Shown piece by piece: positions 22,156 to 35,034 of a stretch of DNA of 64,000 nucleotides (positions are counted from its first letter, which is position 1; every line of letters begins with the position of its first letter). A program made the position numbers and the translations under genes. The notes under the pieces were generated by a model. That model had not been told where the DNA came from. It did not search any database and was given only the letters and a program-made list of their open reading frames with translations. Location: positions 186,001 to 250,000 of the forward strand of contig LNGK01000015.1 of assembly GCA_001510575.1 (NCBI GenBank), given 5' to 3'. Origin of the DNA: Knoxdaviesia capensis. Its lineage: Eukaryota > Ascomycota > Sordariomycetes > Microascales > Gondwanamycetaceae.

Positions 22156-23031
22156 TCAAGGTCCAAACACCAAGCAGCGAACCTCAATGCTCTCACGGCC
22201 CAGAGCATCTTCAGGCGAGCGGGGGTCGGCAAAGGCCGAGTGCACCAGGCGTCCGCCCTTGACCTCCGGGTGAGCCGGGTCCGGGCCGAAGCTATCGAAG
22301 CACTCCAGCAGCAGGCGTTCGTTCTCAGTCATGCCGCTCAGGTAGTACCACTGCTGGCCGTCCGCATGGCGCACGCCGGCGGTCTCGCCGTTGTACTTAG
22401 CCGCAACGTAGCGGTGATCGATGGGAATGATATCCGTGTCGGCGACGGAGTTGCTGGCGGCAAAGGCAAGCGGGAAGGCGTCGACGGGGTGGCGGGTGAG
22501 CGGGCGCCACACGTTGATGATGCGGTAGCGGCCGGCCAGCAGGGCGTCGGCCTCGTCGGCGGGCACGTGGCGGCGCACGCGCAGGGCGGCGGCACGGGCG
22601 GTCTGGTCGATGTGGACCTGGGTGACGGGGGCGCGGTCAGAGCTGGGCTGGGTGCGGCGCACGGTGTGGTCGAAGATGACGACGCGGTTGGCACCAGGCA
22701 CCGAGCGCAGCAGCAGGTCCTGCACCTCCGGGTAGTAGTGTGTGGTGATGGCGGCGTCGTCGGTGAAGTTCGAGGCCGGGTCAGACTCGGCGGCAGAGGG
22801 CTCGCCGCGCACGATGGAGAAGGCGTGCGTGTCGAGGTTGAATTCGGCCTCGCGGCCGCGGGCGTCCTGGATCTCGACGGAGTGCGACTCGGTGGTGTAG
22901 TTGCGCTGCGGCTGGCCCTCGGGCGGGGTGTCGACGTAGTTGAACGGCTTGGAGCCGTCGGCCGGCAGCGTCAGGTAGTTGAGGGTGGCGACAACCGGGC
23001 CGGAGGGTGCGGGACGGGAGATGATGGCCAT
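22156..23031 (-). CDS. AsaB/CmcJ-like iron/2-oxoglutarate oxygenase family protein
   Basis: Intronless, 291 residues. The family pattern is clear: an N-terminal ATLNYLTLPADGSKPF segment, the HAFSIVRGE region, VVIFDHTVRRTQ, VTQVHIDQTARAAALRV with the HxD pair of the metal site, YRIINVWRPLTRHPVDAFPL with the conserved Arg, and a C-terminal GGRLVHSAFADP plus ESIEVRCLVF, where a His and an Arg would complete metal and co-substrate binding. Relatives include AsaB of aspergillic-acid-type clusters and the bacterial cephamycin protein CmcJ; several fungal members are cluster oxygenases or hydroxylases. No other secondary-metabolite gene lies nearby, so this looks like a free-standing member with unknown substrate. 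A TATAAA on the minus strand (23346-23341) lies about 310 bp upstream of the start. Confidence 0.85.
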   Translation of the reverse strand: MAIISRPAPSGPVVATLNYLTLPADGSKPFNYVDTPPEGQPQRNYTTESHSVEIQDARGREAEFNLDTHAFSIVRGEPSAAESDPASNFTDDAAITTHYYPEVQDLLLRSVPGANRVVIFDHTVRRTQPSSDRAPVTQVHIDQTARAAALRVRRHVPADEADALLAGRYRIINVWRPLTRHPVDAFPLAFAASNSVADTDIIPIDHRYVAAKYNGETAGVRHADGQQWYYLSGMTENERLLLECFDSFGPDPAHPEVKGGRLVHSAFADPRSPEDALGRESIEVRCLVFGP

Positions 23032-26000
23032 TGTTTTTAGAGTGATGGGGAAAGACCTCGCAGGATATGGGCAGCGTTTGACGTCTAAGTTCTAAGGCAG
23101 CGGGTGTAGTGGCAAGAGAGAGAGATGTTGGCTGTATGAGAAGCGGATGTTCCGAGATGCAAGTGCAAGTCTTCTGTGCGATCAAACGCAATATAACCAA
23201 GATATTACTAGATCAATGCTGGAGACAATGTATAGGAAGCTGTGAGACTGTAAACGTGAGTGTGAATGCTGTTGAGATGCTGTTATGAATCGACAATCCT
23301 CCAAATCTGACAGCATAAAACCGATGCCATCCTGCCAGCCTTTATACTTTGAGAAGAAGCCATATCGATCTTTGATCGACGCGCGAGGCGGTCCCCCGCA
23401 ATCCGAATTTCCAAGCACGGATTAACAATCCAGTGCAGCTACCGGAGGAGAGAAAGGCCGGATATGTGTGTTACGTCCAACAGCGACGACATCCAGTGTA
23501 ACATTTCTGGTGTATGTATGTTCACCACTAAAACCCGACGGTGTCGATAGGGCGTCAGTTGTGAAAATGACGCCATTTCATAACGCAAGACGCACCATTT
23601 TTCGCGTTTGCTTGGATTTTGCTGGAGTTCGTCCCTCTTTGCTTTGAAATTCGGAATTGGACAAATGGCAATCGCCGATACAGAGCCAGTAAAAAATGCA
23701 AGAAAATAAGAGCAAACCCGCGGACGAACGACACACGGAGCCTTTTGATTTGAAGCTCCGAAGGACTGGAGAAAGGCAAATCGGAGCGGCGATAAAGGTC
23801 AGTCGATGACGCCATGAACAAATGGGAAGGGAGATTGATGTATTTGGCACGGTTTTATCTGGGGCAAGGACAGAGTCCCGGTAGGCGCATAGGATCGGAT
23901 AGGTGCATGGCCCCGGTTCGTGAATGTGCATGTATCGGGGGACACGGCTGGATTGTAACCCTTATTTCGCGTGCACATTTGAGGCCGACCCTGAACTTGA
24001 TCCTCTGTTCACACTCTGGCAAACGCCATGAACGGACACATTGTCGTGCATTTCCACCCGTCCGTCCATCTAACATCCATCTACATGTACGTTTCTTGTC
24101 CATACCCCACGTCTCTTCTCCAAATCAAGCCCTGCTCCGGACTGCCGAACCACACTCGCCGCATCGCCGGATAATAGCAAATCGGCTCTTATGATCGCCG
24201 CCGCGTGAACTGGATGGTCTCTTTGGCTCTGTCTTTTCCACGAATGCCATAATTTGGTCCTGGTAATCCGCGGGCGGGGAGAGGGAGAGAACGGAGCGCG
24301 GAACGGAGGATGGATGCAGTACGACGGCGGGACGTATCATGAGATATATCACGGATGGTCGGCCAATGGCGTCTTCACTTCACGAGGGTGTAAACACGCC
24401 GCCACCAGCCCCGTCGATTACTTGTGCCCTGTTTTTCTTCTGGTGGGTGGTACTGAAGAGGATTCATTTGACAAGATTGTGGTCATTTCACGGGAGTGTG
24501 GCATATATCTCGTACTTCGGGTACGTCTCCTTCGCCTCATCCGCGCATCGCGGGTTATCCTCAACTGTGCCAGATTCCTTCGCTGCACCGCCCGTTCTCG
24601 GCCAAGCGGCGTCGACACACAATCTCTGCGTGCTTTTCTCATATTTTGCCCCCTTGCGGAAAGTGTGTGCTTGCTCCTTTTGACGGTCCTCTAGTAAAAG
24701 AACATGCACCATCCATGTGTGTGTGTGGAAATCCTCTCCAGCCACCACGGCTCCAGCGGGCTGGAACGCAAGCAAAGAAAAGGCCTTGCTGCATGCCTGG
24801 CCACCGGGGAAAAAAACAATAGGAGACTAAAGGTAACCGTGTCATGCACGTCAACTCTGTCAACTGTGGAAATGATCTCCATCTTCAACGCACTGCGACC
24901 TACCTTTCATCCGCCGATTGCCGGCAGCAGGGCGAACAGAAAGCCCCAGGTATATGCAGTGATCGACGCGGACTCTCTTTCTGTTCTCCTGGAACGGGAG
25001 GTTTCCGAAGATATATGATATACCTTCGCTTTTTTTTGGTCCAGGTTTTCGTCGTGTGAAGCATGTCAAGAAAGATTGCAAAAAGAGGGGATGGACTCGT
25101 CTGGTCTTTTGTCTCCATATTGCTCCCAATCCTTCGTTATTACTTTTGCGTCAGCTTGGCTTCCTTGCAGCTTTTTTCCTCTCTCTCTATTTTGCAAAAT
25201 TCGAAATTCCAACAAATTAATTGCTCTTCATTTGCATGGGCCAACTTGGTTACCCCAAGGGTCTCAACCCGACGAAGCACAAGACAGAGACAGAAAAGCG
25301 CCGTATCCAAATCTGCTCATTAATATCGACGTCCAGAATTCCAAATATAGAAGCCCAATCTACCAGCATATACAGCACTTTCCTGTTGCGGTTCTCGAGC
25401 GAAGTATCGTTGTCCCCCAGACATCACCGCCGAGTGACCTTCTTTTTGCCACATCGCCAACGGGTGCTCTCTGGCTGGGGATCCCGATTCCGCCTCTCGC
25501 TCTGGGCCTTTCTGTGTGCGGGTGTATCTGGGATATTGATGTGTACTATATATACGCATGTCCTTGTCGATCGACCGTTCTTGTAATATCGTTATTTTGT
25601 TTTCATGTGCTTTGCTCATCCCCGACTTCCAGGCTTCCGCTCGGTCGATATTAATGAATCTCTCTCATTGCGCCTCGTTTACTTGTCATCCGTGCCGTGG
25701 CTGCAGGCAGAGGACGCAAACATGAGGTAAACAAGAGAGAGGATTCTGTGTCGGTCGTCTGCATCTCTCTCTTCCTCCCTCCATCCTATTCTCTTTCTAT
25801 CCCCCCCTCTGGTCTCTACCATCCGTGTATGTTCAGCCCCATCCCCAAGACTTTTGGGTCACCTCCCACAGCCCCTTTTCTCCCTCATATATTCATCCCG
25901 TTTCTCTTGGGTGCGTCTCTCCTGATGTCTCTCCTCTTCCCGCTTATGGTAGGAAAGAGAAGCCCCAAGCAATTCTGGCCAGCGTGACTTGCTGCATTAG

Positions 26001-28661
26001 TGCTAGGAGTCAATGCGTTTTGCCCGCATGCACACACTTCTTGAATAACGGGCGATGTGGCCGAGATAGGCAGAGATAGGGTTGCATGGGCGATCTAGAT
26101 GGCCGTGGGGACTGGTGGGACAGCGGGCTTTTCCTCTTGTCTCTCTCTCTCTCCTTGTGTCTGGGATAAGAAGACTCGAGGCGTGTGTGTATGCGCGTAC
26201 GTGTTTCCCTGTGGGAAACGTGTAAGAGAGAAAGTGGTAAGAGTGTCAGAGAGAGTGTGTCTGTGTCCCGAAAAGGACCCAAGAGTACAAAAGGAGGACA
26301 CCACACGAGACGAGACACCTAGGAAACAATAATCCTCTGGCGGCTGCAGAATCAGGATAAGTGGCCGAGCCTAAGCAATACGATACGACTCCAGCAATCC
26401 AAATATGCCATTGAAGCGTCTCTCTCTCTCTCTCTCTATGGCCGGTGCAGGCCAATCCTGTCACTTGGCTCTCTCTCCCAACGCCCTAAGCGAGCCGCAG
26501 GCTATATATACGACACCGGGTCCCCAGCGGCGGACAAGAGTATATCTACCCAGCATCTCCGGGCATTTGGAGGCGGACTTGGGCTCGCTGGCATGTACCG
26601 GTACATGCTGGCCCACGCATCAGGTCACATCCAGACAGGTCCGTAGATCCACGAGCCATGGTTCCAGGAGCTTGTTTTGCATATGGGATGCATGGTTGTC
26701 GATCTGCCCACTCTCGTGTTTCTTGTTTCTTGTTCTCTGTATCTGAGAGCGTGGTGCTGCATCAGTTGTGAATACGTATCCCGGAAATCCCTCTTCCACG
26801 CACACCTCCGGCTTGCGAGAAGATGTCCTCAGCCATCTTGCTGGACACGCACACACACCAACGAGGTCACGCAGGGAGTGTGGACACCCGAACACTACTG
26901 CCCGGCTCTGCCCCCCGCCATCTCTATCTCTCTCGGCCTCCTCATCCAGCCGTCTCGCCTCGCCACAGTATTTCTTCAAGTCTCCTCTCCCGTCGGGTCT
27001 CTGATACACCGGAAAAAAGAAGGAGTCTGGTATGTGCAGTGTATCCAACTCATGTAGGTGAGTTCGGGGATGCTGTAGATTTATTTTTCTGTCTTCTGAG
27101 GGGAGAGGAGAGGAGAGGAGGAGGGGAAAGAGAACGGGAAACAAATAAAAGTCCACTGAGAGGGATTGGTGGGAGGGCGGGTCGCGGCTCACGGATTTAT
27201 TTATTATCCTAAGATCCTCTATAATGGAGCGTACTTATATATAGGTGCACCTCATATATACATCTAATATACGGGACGCCTATAGGGTATGTATGTAATA
27301 GGTACTACAGACCTATATATACATGATGCCTCTCTTGTTCATTTTCTTCGCTTCTCTGTTTTCTGTGTTCGCTCACTTTGGATCCAGGGTCAGCACCGGC
27401 TGGCGAGATTCCCACTCTTACATACTCCCGCACACTCTCGCCGAGTAGACATGAATGCAGGTGAATAAGTGAACCGTGCCCGGAGGCTGGCTCGGTTTCT
27501 TGGGATTCGACGAGGGGGGTGTGAGCGGGTTACCGCCTCCAGTGTGTCCCTCTCTTCCCCTCCAGGCAACTGTGTGTCTCCTTATGGAGGGGGGGCGTGC
27601 TTGTATCAGAGCCACTCCGGCCCTCTCTGTCTGCCTCTTCCATCTCATCCTCTCTTCCCCATCTTCACATTTTCCTCCTTCTTCTGGCCGCTTCACACGC
27701 AGTGTCACTCCAGCCCACTCACCCAACACTCGGATATCACGGCCAATATTACCCTCCTATTAAGAAACAAATTTCCTGTGCCCATGAGTTAGTTTCACGT
27801 ACCAGTAACCGGGTGGGAAGCCGAAGATATAAAGGGGGAAAGAACAGAAATAATAGTAATTATGGCCCCAGAGTTGTTTGGACATATAGATATATATAAA
27901 GCGTCTATATTCATGGTATATAAACACACACTCCAAGTATACGGAATATCCCATTTTCTCTCTCCTCCCTCGTCTTTACCTCTCATCCTCCTCTTCCCCC
28001 AGATGATTTAAAAATACATCGTCTTCAGATTAATCAAAAAATAATAGCCCTGTGGATTCTTATTTCTCTTTTTCTTTCAGGACGCGAGAGCGCTTTGCGT
28101 GTGTGTGTGGTGCTTTACTGGGGTGCCAGTTACGCCAGTTCTGGCTCTCCTCCTGTCTCGTTTTTCTTTTCACTCTTCCTTTCCATCGTCACCAGTATCG
28201 TTGGGGATAGTCCGGGGCGAGGTCGGAGGGAAAAATTGTGATGTTCCTCTTTTTGCGTGTGTTCTTGTCACTTGGTTTCTTCACTTGGTTTCTTGACTCG
28301 GGTTGTGCATGTGTCTTGTCTCTAAGCTCTCGAAGTCTCTATCACTGTGCCACTCTGCCATTACTCCGTGGTCTCGATCACGGCCTCTTCTCTGTTCGGT
28401 CGAAATCCACCTGAGTCATCTTCGGTGTGTACTCATTCTCCAGTATCCTGTTTCACCCCTATAACCCCCATCGATCGCCATATTACTCACAAATCTCTCT
28501 TCCCATCTCAGTCGAGATCCCCCCTTTCCCCTGCTTCAGTCTCAACCCCGGCATGTCCATGGCCGTCTCCAGCCGGCCAACACCGTTCCACGCATATAGT
28601 CTCCTGCGCCCCGGCCGATGCCTCTCCGCCCGCTACCCGCGCCCTCTCCCCCGGCCTGGTC
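23032..28661. other. 5.6-kb gene-free divergent intergenic region
   Basis: Between the start codons of the oxygenase (minus) and the Abp2 gene (plus). No frame here carries a recognisable domain and all open frames are short. Visible elements are a TC microsatellite at 26419-26437, a GGAGA repeat near 27101-27126, and AT-rich TATATA-laden DNA at 27215-27330 and 27880-27925. From about 28340 the plus strand is C/T-rich, fitting the Abp2 leader. A long promoter, a non-coding transcript or an unrecognised small gene cannot be excluded. Confidence 0.4.
26419..26437 (+). repeat. TC dinucleotide microsatellite
   Basis: Uninterrupted TC run in intergenic DNA. No function assigned. Confidence 0.8.
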
Positions 28662-30975
28662 ATGACCGACCCCTCCGTGGCCGCACCAGCAGGCGGACCC
28701 TTCCTCCCCCTCCCCATCCCGCGCCGCGGCCTGCCCGGCCCGGCCACCGTGACCCGCCACTCCATCACCGACGCCTATGTGTCGTTCATCCTGTACTGCA
28801 ACCCCGCCGTGCAGCTCCCACCACCACTGCCGCCCACCAGCAGTAGCAGCTTCACAGTGCCCGCGGCAATAATCGCACCGCCGGGCGCGCTGCTCGACCC
28901 GCCCACGGCGTCGCTAGCCAGTATCGACGCCCTACGGGCCGCGTTCTGCAGTCCGCCGCGCAGTGGCGGGCACACTTTCGACACGTACACGCTGTTTCGG
29001 CTGGTGACGCAGCTCGAGGCGCGCGAGGACGGCGTGCGCACCTGGTCGGAGCTGGCTCTGAGACTGGGTGTCGAGCCGCCGGATGCGACGAAGGGCGAGA
29101 GTGCCCAGAAGATCCAGCAGTACGCTGTCAGATTGAAGGTAAGCTTGCCGTTTGCGGAGTTGCGGCGAGGGGGCGTTCCTGTGCACCATCGTGAAAGCCT
29201 GTACCGGACAAGCCACATCAGTTTGTAGATTGAACGGCCGGCAGCTAATCCCTCTGCAGCGCTGGATGCACTCTATGCACATCGACGCCTTCTTCGAGTT
29301 CCTCATGGGCCGCCCGCACCCATACTACGCCAGCATCCCCCATGCCACCTCCGCGGCGGACTTCCTATCCACCAGCCGCGATGGCGTCGCCACCGAAGAC
29401 GACATGGCGCTCCGCGCGCTTCTCCCGCACATCCGCCCCCGCCGCGGCCGGAAACGTGCCTACTCTGCCAGCGGTGGCGGGGACACGCCTGACCCTCGCC
29501 CGATCCCTCCACCGCTGCCACGCACACCAGCGACCGCACACGACGACATCGACCGCAAGGTCCGTCCGGCATCGGTGCTCAGCGTCAAATCACTAACTAC
29601 CGGCCACAACGACGAGGATGACGACGACAGGTACATGTCGTTGCGTAATCCAGCACCGCCTGCGCCAGCGGTAGTACGGCCCGGGAGCGCAGGCCGCACC
29701 CGCCGGTCGGGTCTGTCCCTGCAAGACTTAGTATCCGCCCCGGGGGAAGTCTCCCCAGAGCCTCCCATGTTGCACGGCATGCCCCCACGTATACCCGAAG
29801 CTGCGGCACCGAGGCGATCGGGCAGGCGGTACGGCGCGAAAGCAGTCAGCTCGGCATGGCGGCTAGGTTCTGGGTCGGTAGGAAAGGCGAGGGGCCGGCC
29901 ACCGGCACGGCGGAGTTTGGGGGCTGTGGTTGAGGATGACGGGCCGGGAGCCAGCAGTGCTCGGCCGTGGATGGTGCATCATGACTCTCAGTTCAAGTTC
30001 CGGCTTGCGGGCCAAGACACGGGGCCGGGCCAGGAGTATGATCCTTTGGCCCACGCCCGAGAACGGAGGCCGGAGAGCGATCGTGGGACCAACAGTCCTG
30101 CTGAATCCAGAAGGCTGCTCCCACCACCACCACTACCATTAGACCACCCCGCCCGCACACAAATACCGCCACCAGCAGCCGGCTCGCTGTTCTCCACGAC
30201 TGAGATCGATCTTACCGCCCAGCCCAGCCAGTTATCAGAACGGTACCTCCTCAGCTCAGTGCTGGATATCTCAGCGTCGAGCTCCCGTCGCCACGAGCTC
30301 TTGCCGACCCCATCCACCACAGACGGTCGTCGGCCAACGAGTGGCGGAAGTAGTGCGGGTGGGGGTCTAAGGAGTGGTTCGGCAGGCGGGATGGGGGGGA
30401 TTGAGTCCCGGATCCGCAGTTCTGGCCGGTTCCCAGAGGACGATGACGAGAACGACGACGACGCATCGCCGCGCACAGCAACAGCGTCTATAGATGCCGC
30501 AGTGCGCGAGTACCTCACCACCAGCGCTCAACTAGCTGAGTGCATCGATCACGACCCCGGAGTCCTCTCCACAACCACTGCCGCCGCGGCCGCCAGCACA
30601 ACAACAGCAACAGCACCCATACCATCCAGTGGAACGCCCGGGTGCACCGCACCCGAAGCGCGAGCACTCGCCGACGCCACGGTCTCCGCACTCCGGCGCT
30701 CCGCCGCGTCCCCCGCCGGCTTTGTCGCCGCGGTGGCCGTGCTCCTAGGCGGCCAGCTCCTGGCCGCCCGCCGCCGCATGCGTATATACCGCCAGAGTTC
30801 CCGTCCGAACCCGGGCTCCTCGGCCGCGGGAACCAGCACCCGCCGGGCGTACCGGCTCGAGTGGGACTACGAGGTCGGGGGCGTGACGGCGCGGGTGGCG
30901 GCGGCGGTGGATGTGGAGGATGAAGGGGGTGGAGGAGGTGGGGGAAGTAGTCACACGCGACGCGACACGCGGTAA
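28662..30975 (+). CDS. abp2: ARS-binding protein 2 (Abp2) homologue
   Basis: Predicted 730-residue protein from exons 28662-29138 and 29260-30975. The 121-bp intron has a GTAAGC donor and GCAG acceptor and joins YAVRLK to RWMHSMHIDAFFEF. The first 250 residues match the Abp2 family: HSITDAYVSFILYCNP, the TFDTYTLFRLVTQLE segment, VEPPDATKGESAQKIQQYAV, RWMHSMHIDAFFEFLMGRPH, and DDMALRALLPHIRPRRGRKR. In fission yeast Abp2 binds AT-rich origin (ARS) DNA. The rest is Pro/Ser/Arg-rich disordered sequence. Near the C-terminus is a short helical, Ala-rich region (SPAGFVAAVAVLLGGQLLAA) followed by RLEWDYEV. Start choice is uncertain: an in-frame ATG at 28347 would add 105 residues of leader-like composition, so the ATG at 28662 just before the conserved domain is preferred. 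Confidence 0.8.
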
Positions 30976-32724
30976 CGCACTCACGGGTGAGACAAATGTG
31001 GTCAATGTGACAAACACAGCAGTGTCTTACACGGGTTTGACGGGTCGCGGAATGAGTTAGGCGGGAAAGTGGTAGGGTTAGGGTTGTGCGGTTACATCTC
31101 AGCAAGGCATCGTCAACCACGCCTTTGTCGTGAAGATGAAGTTTCATACGGCGGGAATCACAGGTTGGAGTTTTAGCTGCATGTATACTTACTTCATCGG
31201 TATTTGGTCTTTCACAGCAAGCTTTTGTCGGTCGGGATGGTTTACAGTTCTCGATATATGGTAATCTTTAATAGAACCGGGGGAAGTCGTCCAAGAGAAT
31301 GGCAGCATTTTCAACATCGCATGTCCCCGTAGAATGAACAACCTCATGTAACCCCGACCCTAATATTAAGCTTCTTCGGCGAGTCCAGCCAGACCCAATG
31401 CAACAGAAGAAACTGTGATCGATGGTACGATGGATGCTTGAACCGCCGAGCTGGGAAAATGAAAAGGGGCTCTGGCGATGGGTTATAGGCCGGGACTGGT
31501 ATATCCGAACAGCGATAATGGGCTGTCTTATGCCCTCCCTCCCGTCTCTTCGCCACAAATATCTGGCGAGCAGGTGTAATATCTCGTTCAGAACATGACA
31601 GGCAACCTGAAAAGCAGATCCGATTCCGGGAAACGGGAGTACTTGTATCTGTATGCTTTCATCAAGCCACGAGGACCGCGGCGATATATATATCCATTGT
31701 GTGCATTGTGTGTGTGTAGCGTAGGCCCAATCCGAAATCGTGAACCGGGAACGCATTGACGGTGCGCCACAACTGTCCTGGAACTGTTTTTTATCCATGG
31801 CGTCGATCCTGTGAGGTCAATGGGGACATCCAGGAGAACTTACTACTACCAGTCCCTGGTATATATATGCATACTGAATAGAAAGCCAGAGTCAACACAC
31901 TCTACTCCAAACATGTGGTGAGGAGCCCAGATCTGTCTTCATATCCGGGCAATCATTGATAGGATACGTCTTAATACAGTACATTACATGCATCTAGCTC
32001 ATGTCAAGAAGAGATGAGAGGAAAGAGCAAGAAGATATCGAGCAAGTCTACGGCAACTGAACAGAGGAAGTCCAGCGAGACAGTATGAGCATCAACCAGT
32101 GTTCCCACGCCGGCTGAAGAACTACCGGAGCAGGAAATGCACATTAACCCTAAGAAGCGAGACTCCAAGAGGAGAAACCCCTAGAGTGAGTGTGAGACGA
32201 CTGAATTCATTTCCCATCAGTCGTTGCAGACTCTAAATGCCGTATACCCACAGACTCCATTGCAAGAGTGCTCTACTGTATGTACAGTACTACTGGCTGG
32301 ATACTGGATCAGGGACTCTTTGACTCTTGGGCTCTTGGCCACCAGCCGTTCCCAACCTTTTAAATGGGGAACGGATGGTGTCCAATGGAATTGATGGATG
32401 TGCGCAGCTCAAAGTTTTGAGACAACGAACATGCACGTCTGTCCTGTCTTCCACCCCCCCCGGAATGTAAATGTACGGGCCCTGCAACAGCCAGCCAAAT
32501 GCCTTTTTTCGGCGGTTTGTTTGTGTCGTGGGAAATTTATATCCGCTAGACTCAACTTGAAACAAGGCAGGGTAAGAAACAGCGGCTCTTCCGTGCTGCT
32601 CAGTCACCAAGCCAAGACGTGATGCTGATGAAATAGTGGTCAACGGGCTGCCACTTAGTCTGATGAACTGGTGGGTACTGGATAGAGAGATCCGCCCGCT
32701 ACGACGGCCTCCAGGAATTCTGGA

Positions 32725-32750
32725 TGTGTGTGTGTGTGTGTGTGTGTGTG
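32725..32750 (+). repeat. TG dinucleotide microsatellite
   Basis: About 13 TG units in intergenic DNA. Confidence 0.85.
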
Positions 32751-34199
32751 GCGATACGAAGTGAAGGGTAAAGGGGCAGACCGCGAGTCGCGAGCGATGT
32801 TGCTGTGTGCAGACAATCATCATCGCGGGGGTTTAGCACCGACGTGGAGCAAATCTATAGGACTGCAGTAGCGCAGGACGGTGGAGACACACACGGTGTC
32901 TGTAGGTGGAGAGGGACGTGTATTTATAGCACAGGAGAACTTGTATAGCATTCACTAGGCAGAAGAGAGTCCAAATGTTGATTCCGAGAGTCAGGTCGAG
33001 ATATTAGGGGATAACATCACGGTGTTATGGTCACAAACATCAAGCGCGCTGTTATGTATTATACCCGTATATGCACTTATACGGTATGACCAGACTCGGA
33101 TAACTGCTTATTGCGTTTAAGCGATCCGGGTGTAAGTGTAGCACGAAAGAAAAAGAAAAAAAGGAAAGAACCAGAGACATCTCCTCCTCTGGCAATGAAG
33201 GTAACTGGTACCTGGAAGGCCCGTTTCGAAAACTTGAAACGTGTGATGGGGGGCTCCACCACGTCCCTTTTTCCACCCAAAATTCCTGCGGAACTGGACA
33301 TAGTGGGAATTTTTTGTGGTGTGGGTAAGTGTGCACACATTGTGATGGATGGTGGTGGCGGCATCGTCGCTGCCACTTCACGTGAAATTGTCGTGTGCAC
33401 TGGACCTTCGCCCACTGCAAGACTTCAAATGCCGCCCAGCCGACGCTCCTTCTCGACATACAACAGACCAAGCAGGCACGATCGGTAAACGCCAATGCTG
33501 CAAAACCGGGTCGCTGCTACCGGTGCCGTGACGGAATATCGGCATGAACAAAGAGCCACCCACACTCAGCGGCAAGCCGGAAATGACGGGGGGAGGCACC
33601 GAGGTTCGACTTATCATTTACAGCGGCCACGGGCAACTCGTAAGGATGCCATGATATTTGCACTGCTAGGGCGCCTTAGTGAACCCTTTCGCAGCCCGTA
33701 TTTCCGGTGATCAGCACTCACACTAAGCGTGCTCTCGTCGTCAGAGTATCGTAAACACCACAGCGTTACGTACACCAGTTTCATCAAAACCTCGTAAACC
33801 TGGGGCTAAGAAGGCTACTAAAAAAAAAAAAAAAGAATAAAAGAAAAAAAGAGGACCCAAAAGAAAGAAAGAAAAGCGGATGGGGTCCACCGCCCACCAA
33901 GGAAAGAGGGATAACTGGCAGGGTTCAGTGCCGGACATGCGCTTGCTGTCTGTCTGTCGGTCGTTCCTTCCAAGTCTTTGGCCCCAACTTGTTCCTTCCA
34001 GTTCCTGCGCCGCCAGAAGCCAGCCCCTGTCTTGGTGTGATTCTTGCAGACTTCGTACCTGGTACCTGAGGTCCTCTCTGCATTGCACCTTCCCTCACAT
34101 CGCCAACTGTGGTCCCCTATATCCATCCACGATCATCATGCCTTTTTCCTCCCTCACCCTTTCCCTCTTCTCCCTCTCTCTATTCCTCTATGTCTCTCT

Positions 34200-34203
<4 letters not shown>

Positions 34204-34231
<28 letters not shown>
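34204..34231 (+). repeat. CT dinucleotide microsatellite
   Basis: About 14 CT units inside the pyrimidine-rich leader region upstream of the MscS channel gene. Confidence 0.8.
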
Positions 34232-35034
34232 CTGTCACATACACTCAGCTTCACAAAGTCTCATCCCCAAATCTGGTCCCTTGCTTGTCCCGCCACTTTT
34301 CTTTGTCTTGGGTGTTAGTTGGTTAGTGTGTCACTACAGAGAACCAAGAATAACACACCCAAAATAGTGCGAGAGGCCTGTTACCCGCATTCTTTGGCCC
34401 GCCCTCTCCCTGCATCTGCGCCTCAGTCTGTGTGTAGCGCCACTCTTTATTTTTTTCGTTCTTTTTTTCTCGCCTGTGCTGTCCCTTCAAAATATTCACG
34501 ACGCATACTTAGTGCTTCAACAACCTCTCACTCTTTTTTCTCCTTGCTTTCTCCCTCCCTCCTTCCTCCCTCTTTTCTTGTGTGGCCGTGCTCTTCACTG
34601 CGATCTGATCCCTCGACTATAGCCTGTCGATCTCTTTGTATAATCCTGTTTGTTTGCTTTGGGGCTATATCCTCGTTTCGTTTCTGGTTCCTCGTTTATC
34701 CTTCGTTTATTTCCATTCTGAGAAGCTGTGCTTCAGACGGTGTTACGCTTGATTCGCCTCCCGTCTCTTTTATTCTTCTTATAAAGTGCATCGCCCCGTT
34801 ACCAGCTTTCTGTCCCTTCTTTTGTTTGGGTCTCATTGCCTCTTTCTCTCTTTTCGGCTGTGCCTTCCTCTATCAAGCTCCTCGATCCCGCCGACTCCGG
34901 GACCCACCAGCGACTCCTCCCGACAAACCGGCCGTCGTCCATCCACGCTTCAAGCCACGAAGTCGGAATAGCCGCGCAACTACACCGCATCACTCCCTCG
35001 CTCGTTCCCTACCGCCTCTCGTTCACCTCCAGTC

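Larger units (their letters stand above)
30976..35034. other. 4-kb gene-free intergenic region
   Basis: No gene is supported. A telomere-type TAGGGTTAGGG motif lies at 31073-31083, a TG microsatellite at 32725-32750 and a CT microsatellite at 34204-34231. From about 33900 to 35034 the plus strand is strongly pyrimidine-rich, as expected of the leader and promoter of the channel gene. Confidence 0.45.

Noticed and set aside
22123..23040. A 305-codon plus-strand frame opposite the AsaB-like gene
   Set aside because: Val/Gly-rich shadow; the minus-strand frame has the HxD and other family motifs.
28347..28661. An upstream in-frame ATG extending Abp2 by 105 residues
   Set aside because: The extension is Ser/Pro/Cys-rich leader-like sequence. 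The family similarity begins just after the ATG at 28662. N-terminal peptides would decide.
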